From Emcibacter sp. (GTDB lineage: Bacteria > Pseudomonadota > Alphaproteobacteria > Sphingomonadales > Emcibacteraceae), in the NCBI GenBank assembly GCA_027019205.1, contig JALUWZ010000060.1, forward strand, positions 1-15,292: 15,292 nt of DNA. The letters are read 5' to 3'. A model generated the notes under the pieces. It made no database searches. It had not been told where the DNA came from and saw nothing but the letters and a program-made list of their open reading frames with translations. Positions 14,875 through 15,292 of the stretch are shown here, piece after piece. A program made the position numbers and the translations under genes. The stretch's first letter is position 1, and every line of letters starts with the position of its first letter.

Positions 14875-15292
14875 ATGAAAGTTATTATTTGTGGCGCCGG
14901 GCAGGTCGGGTTTAATATCGCCCGTCATCTGGCCAGTGAACAGCATGATGTCACGGTCATTGACCGCTCACCCGAACTGATTGCCAAGATACAGGGTTCT
15001 CTGGATGTCCAGGCTCTTGTCGGCTATGCCTCCCACCCGGACCTTTTGGAGCGGGCCGGGGCGCGCGATGCGGATATGATCATTGCCGTTACCCTGTTTG
15101 ATGAAGTTAACATGATGGCCTGTCAGGTTGCCCATTCGCTGTTTGATGTGCCGAAAAAAGTCGCCAGGGTTCGGGCGCAAAGCTATTTGCAGCCCATGTG
15201 GCGGGATCTGTTCAGCCGCGATCATATGCCGATTGATGTGATTATCTCCCCGGAAATAGAGGTGGCCCATGCGGTCATCCGCAGGCTGGAGG
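14875..15292 (+). CDS. trkA: Trk system potassium uptake protein TrkA, N-terminal 139 residues (cut by window edge)
   Basis: TrkA is the cytosolic NAD(H)-binding RCK/KTN subunit that gates the TrkH/TrkG potassium channel. The translation from 14875 begins MKVIICGAGQVGFNIARHLA, with the Rossmann glycine motif GAGQVG (7-12). It continues with the strand-end acidic residue in VTVIDRSPE, then GYASHPDLLERAGARDADMIIAVT and DEVNMMACQVA, the TrkA N-domain pattern. The second NAD-binding half and C-domains are beyond the window. GAGG at 14865-14868, overlapping the end of ntrX, is 6 bases upstream of the ATG. Only 3 bases separate the ntrX stop from this start, so trkA is probably translated with ntrYX. 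In related genomes hfq and hflX usually follow. Confidence 0.95.
   Translation, partial: MKVIICGAGQVGFNIARHLASEQHDVTVIDRSPELIAKIQGSLDVQALVGYASHPDLLERAGARDADMIIAVTLFDEVNMMACQVAHSLFDVPKKVARVRAQSYLQPMWRDLFSRDHMPIDVIISPEIEVAHAVIRRLE

Noticed and set aside
1..15292. A mobile, defence or otherwise novel gene system
   Set aside because: All frames with convincing coding character are recognised housekeeping or regulatory genes. No terminal repeats, integrase, toxin-antitoxin pair, CRISPR repeats or abrupt change in base composition was seen.

Overview
The window looks like ordinary chromosomal DNA of an alphaproteobacterium. The main evidence is the run dusB (nifR3), ntrB, ntrC, ntrY, ntrX, trkA, with a fused ispDF gene divergent from dusB. 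This arrangement is characteristic of alphaproteobacterial chromosomes. The coding sequences are moderately GC-rich, while the short gaps between genes are AT-rich. I cannot name the genus. There are no rRNA or tRNA genes, transposases, integrases, CRISPR arrays or phage genes, and coding is almost continuous.

Left part (1-5242): the left edge cuts the translational GTPase gene typA/bipA on the minus strand. Divergent from it is a zinc-independent quinone oxidoreductase-like MDR enzyme (646-1632). After a 71-base gap with a perfect 14-bp palindrome and a good sigma70-type promoter come the two subunits of a biotin-dependent acyl-CoA carboxylase, most likely propionyl-CoA carboxylase: pccB (carboxyltransferase) and pccA (biotin carboxylase plus biotin carrier).

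Middle part (5235-7407): a tightly packed minus-strand operon reads ispDF, pgpA, cinA/pncC. It covers two steps of MEP isoprenoid synthesis, phosphatidylglycerol synthesis and pyridine-nucleotide salvage. Its 3' end overlaps the 3' end of pccA, so the two transcription units converge with no gap.

Right part (7565-15292): dusB, ntrB and ntrC are joined by 4-base overlaps. A 93-base gap with a perfect 8-4-8 inverted repeat separates them from ntrY, ntrX and the start of trkA, which are again overlapping or nearly so. NtrB/NtrC are the nitrogen-limitation sensor kinase and sigma54-dependent activator. NtrY/NtrX are a membrane-bound kinase and a related regulator that lacks the sigma54-contacting GAFTGA loop. 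TrkA is the NAD-binding regulator of potassium uptake.

I found no previously undescribed system. All the genes belong to known families and sit in expected contexts. The parts least explained by known annotation are three symmetrical DNA elements in the gaps upstream of pccB, dusB and ntrY. They look like operators and are the best candidates for follow-up.
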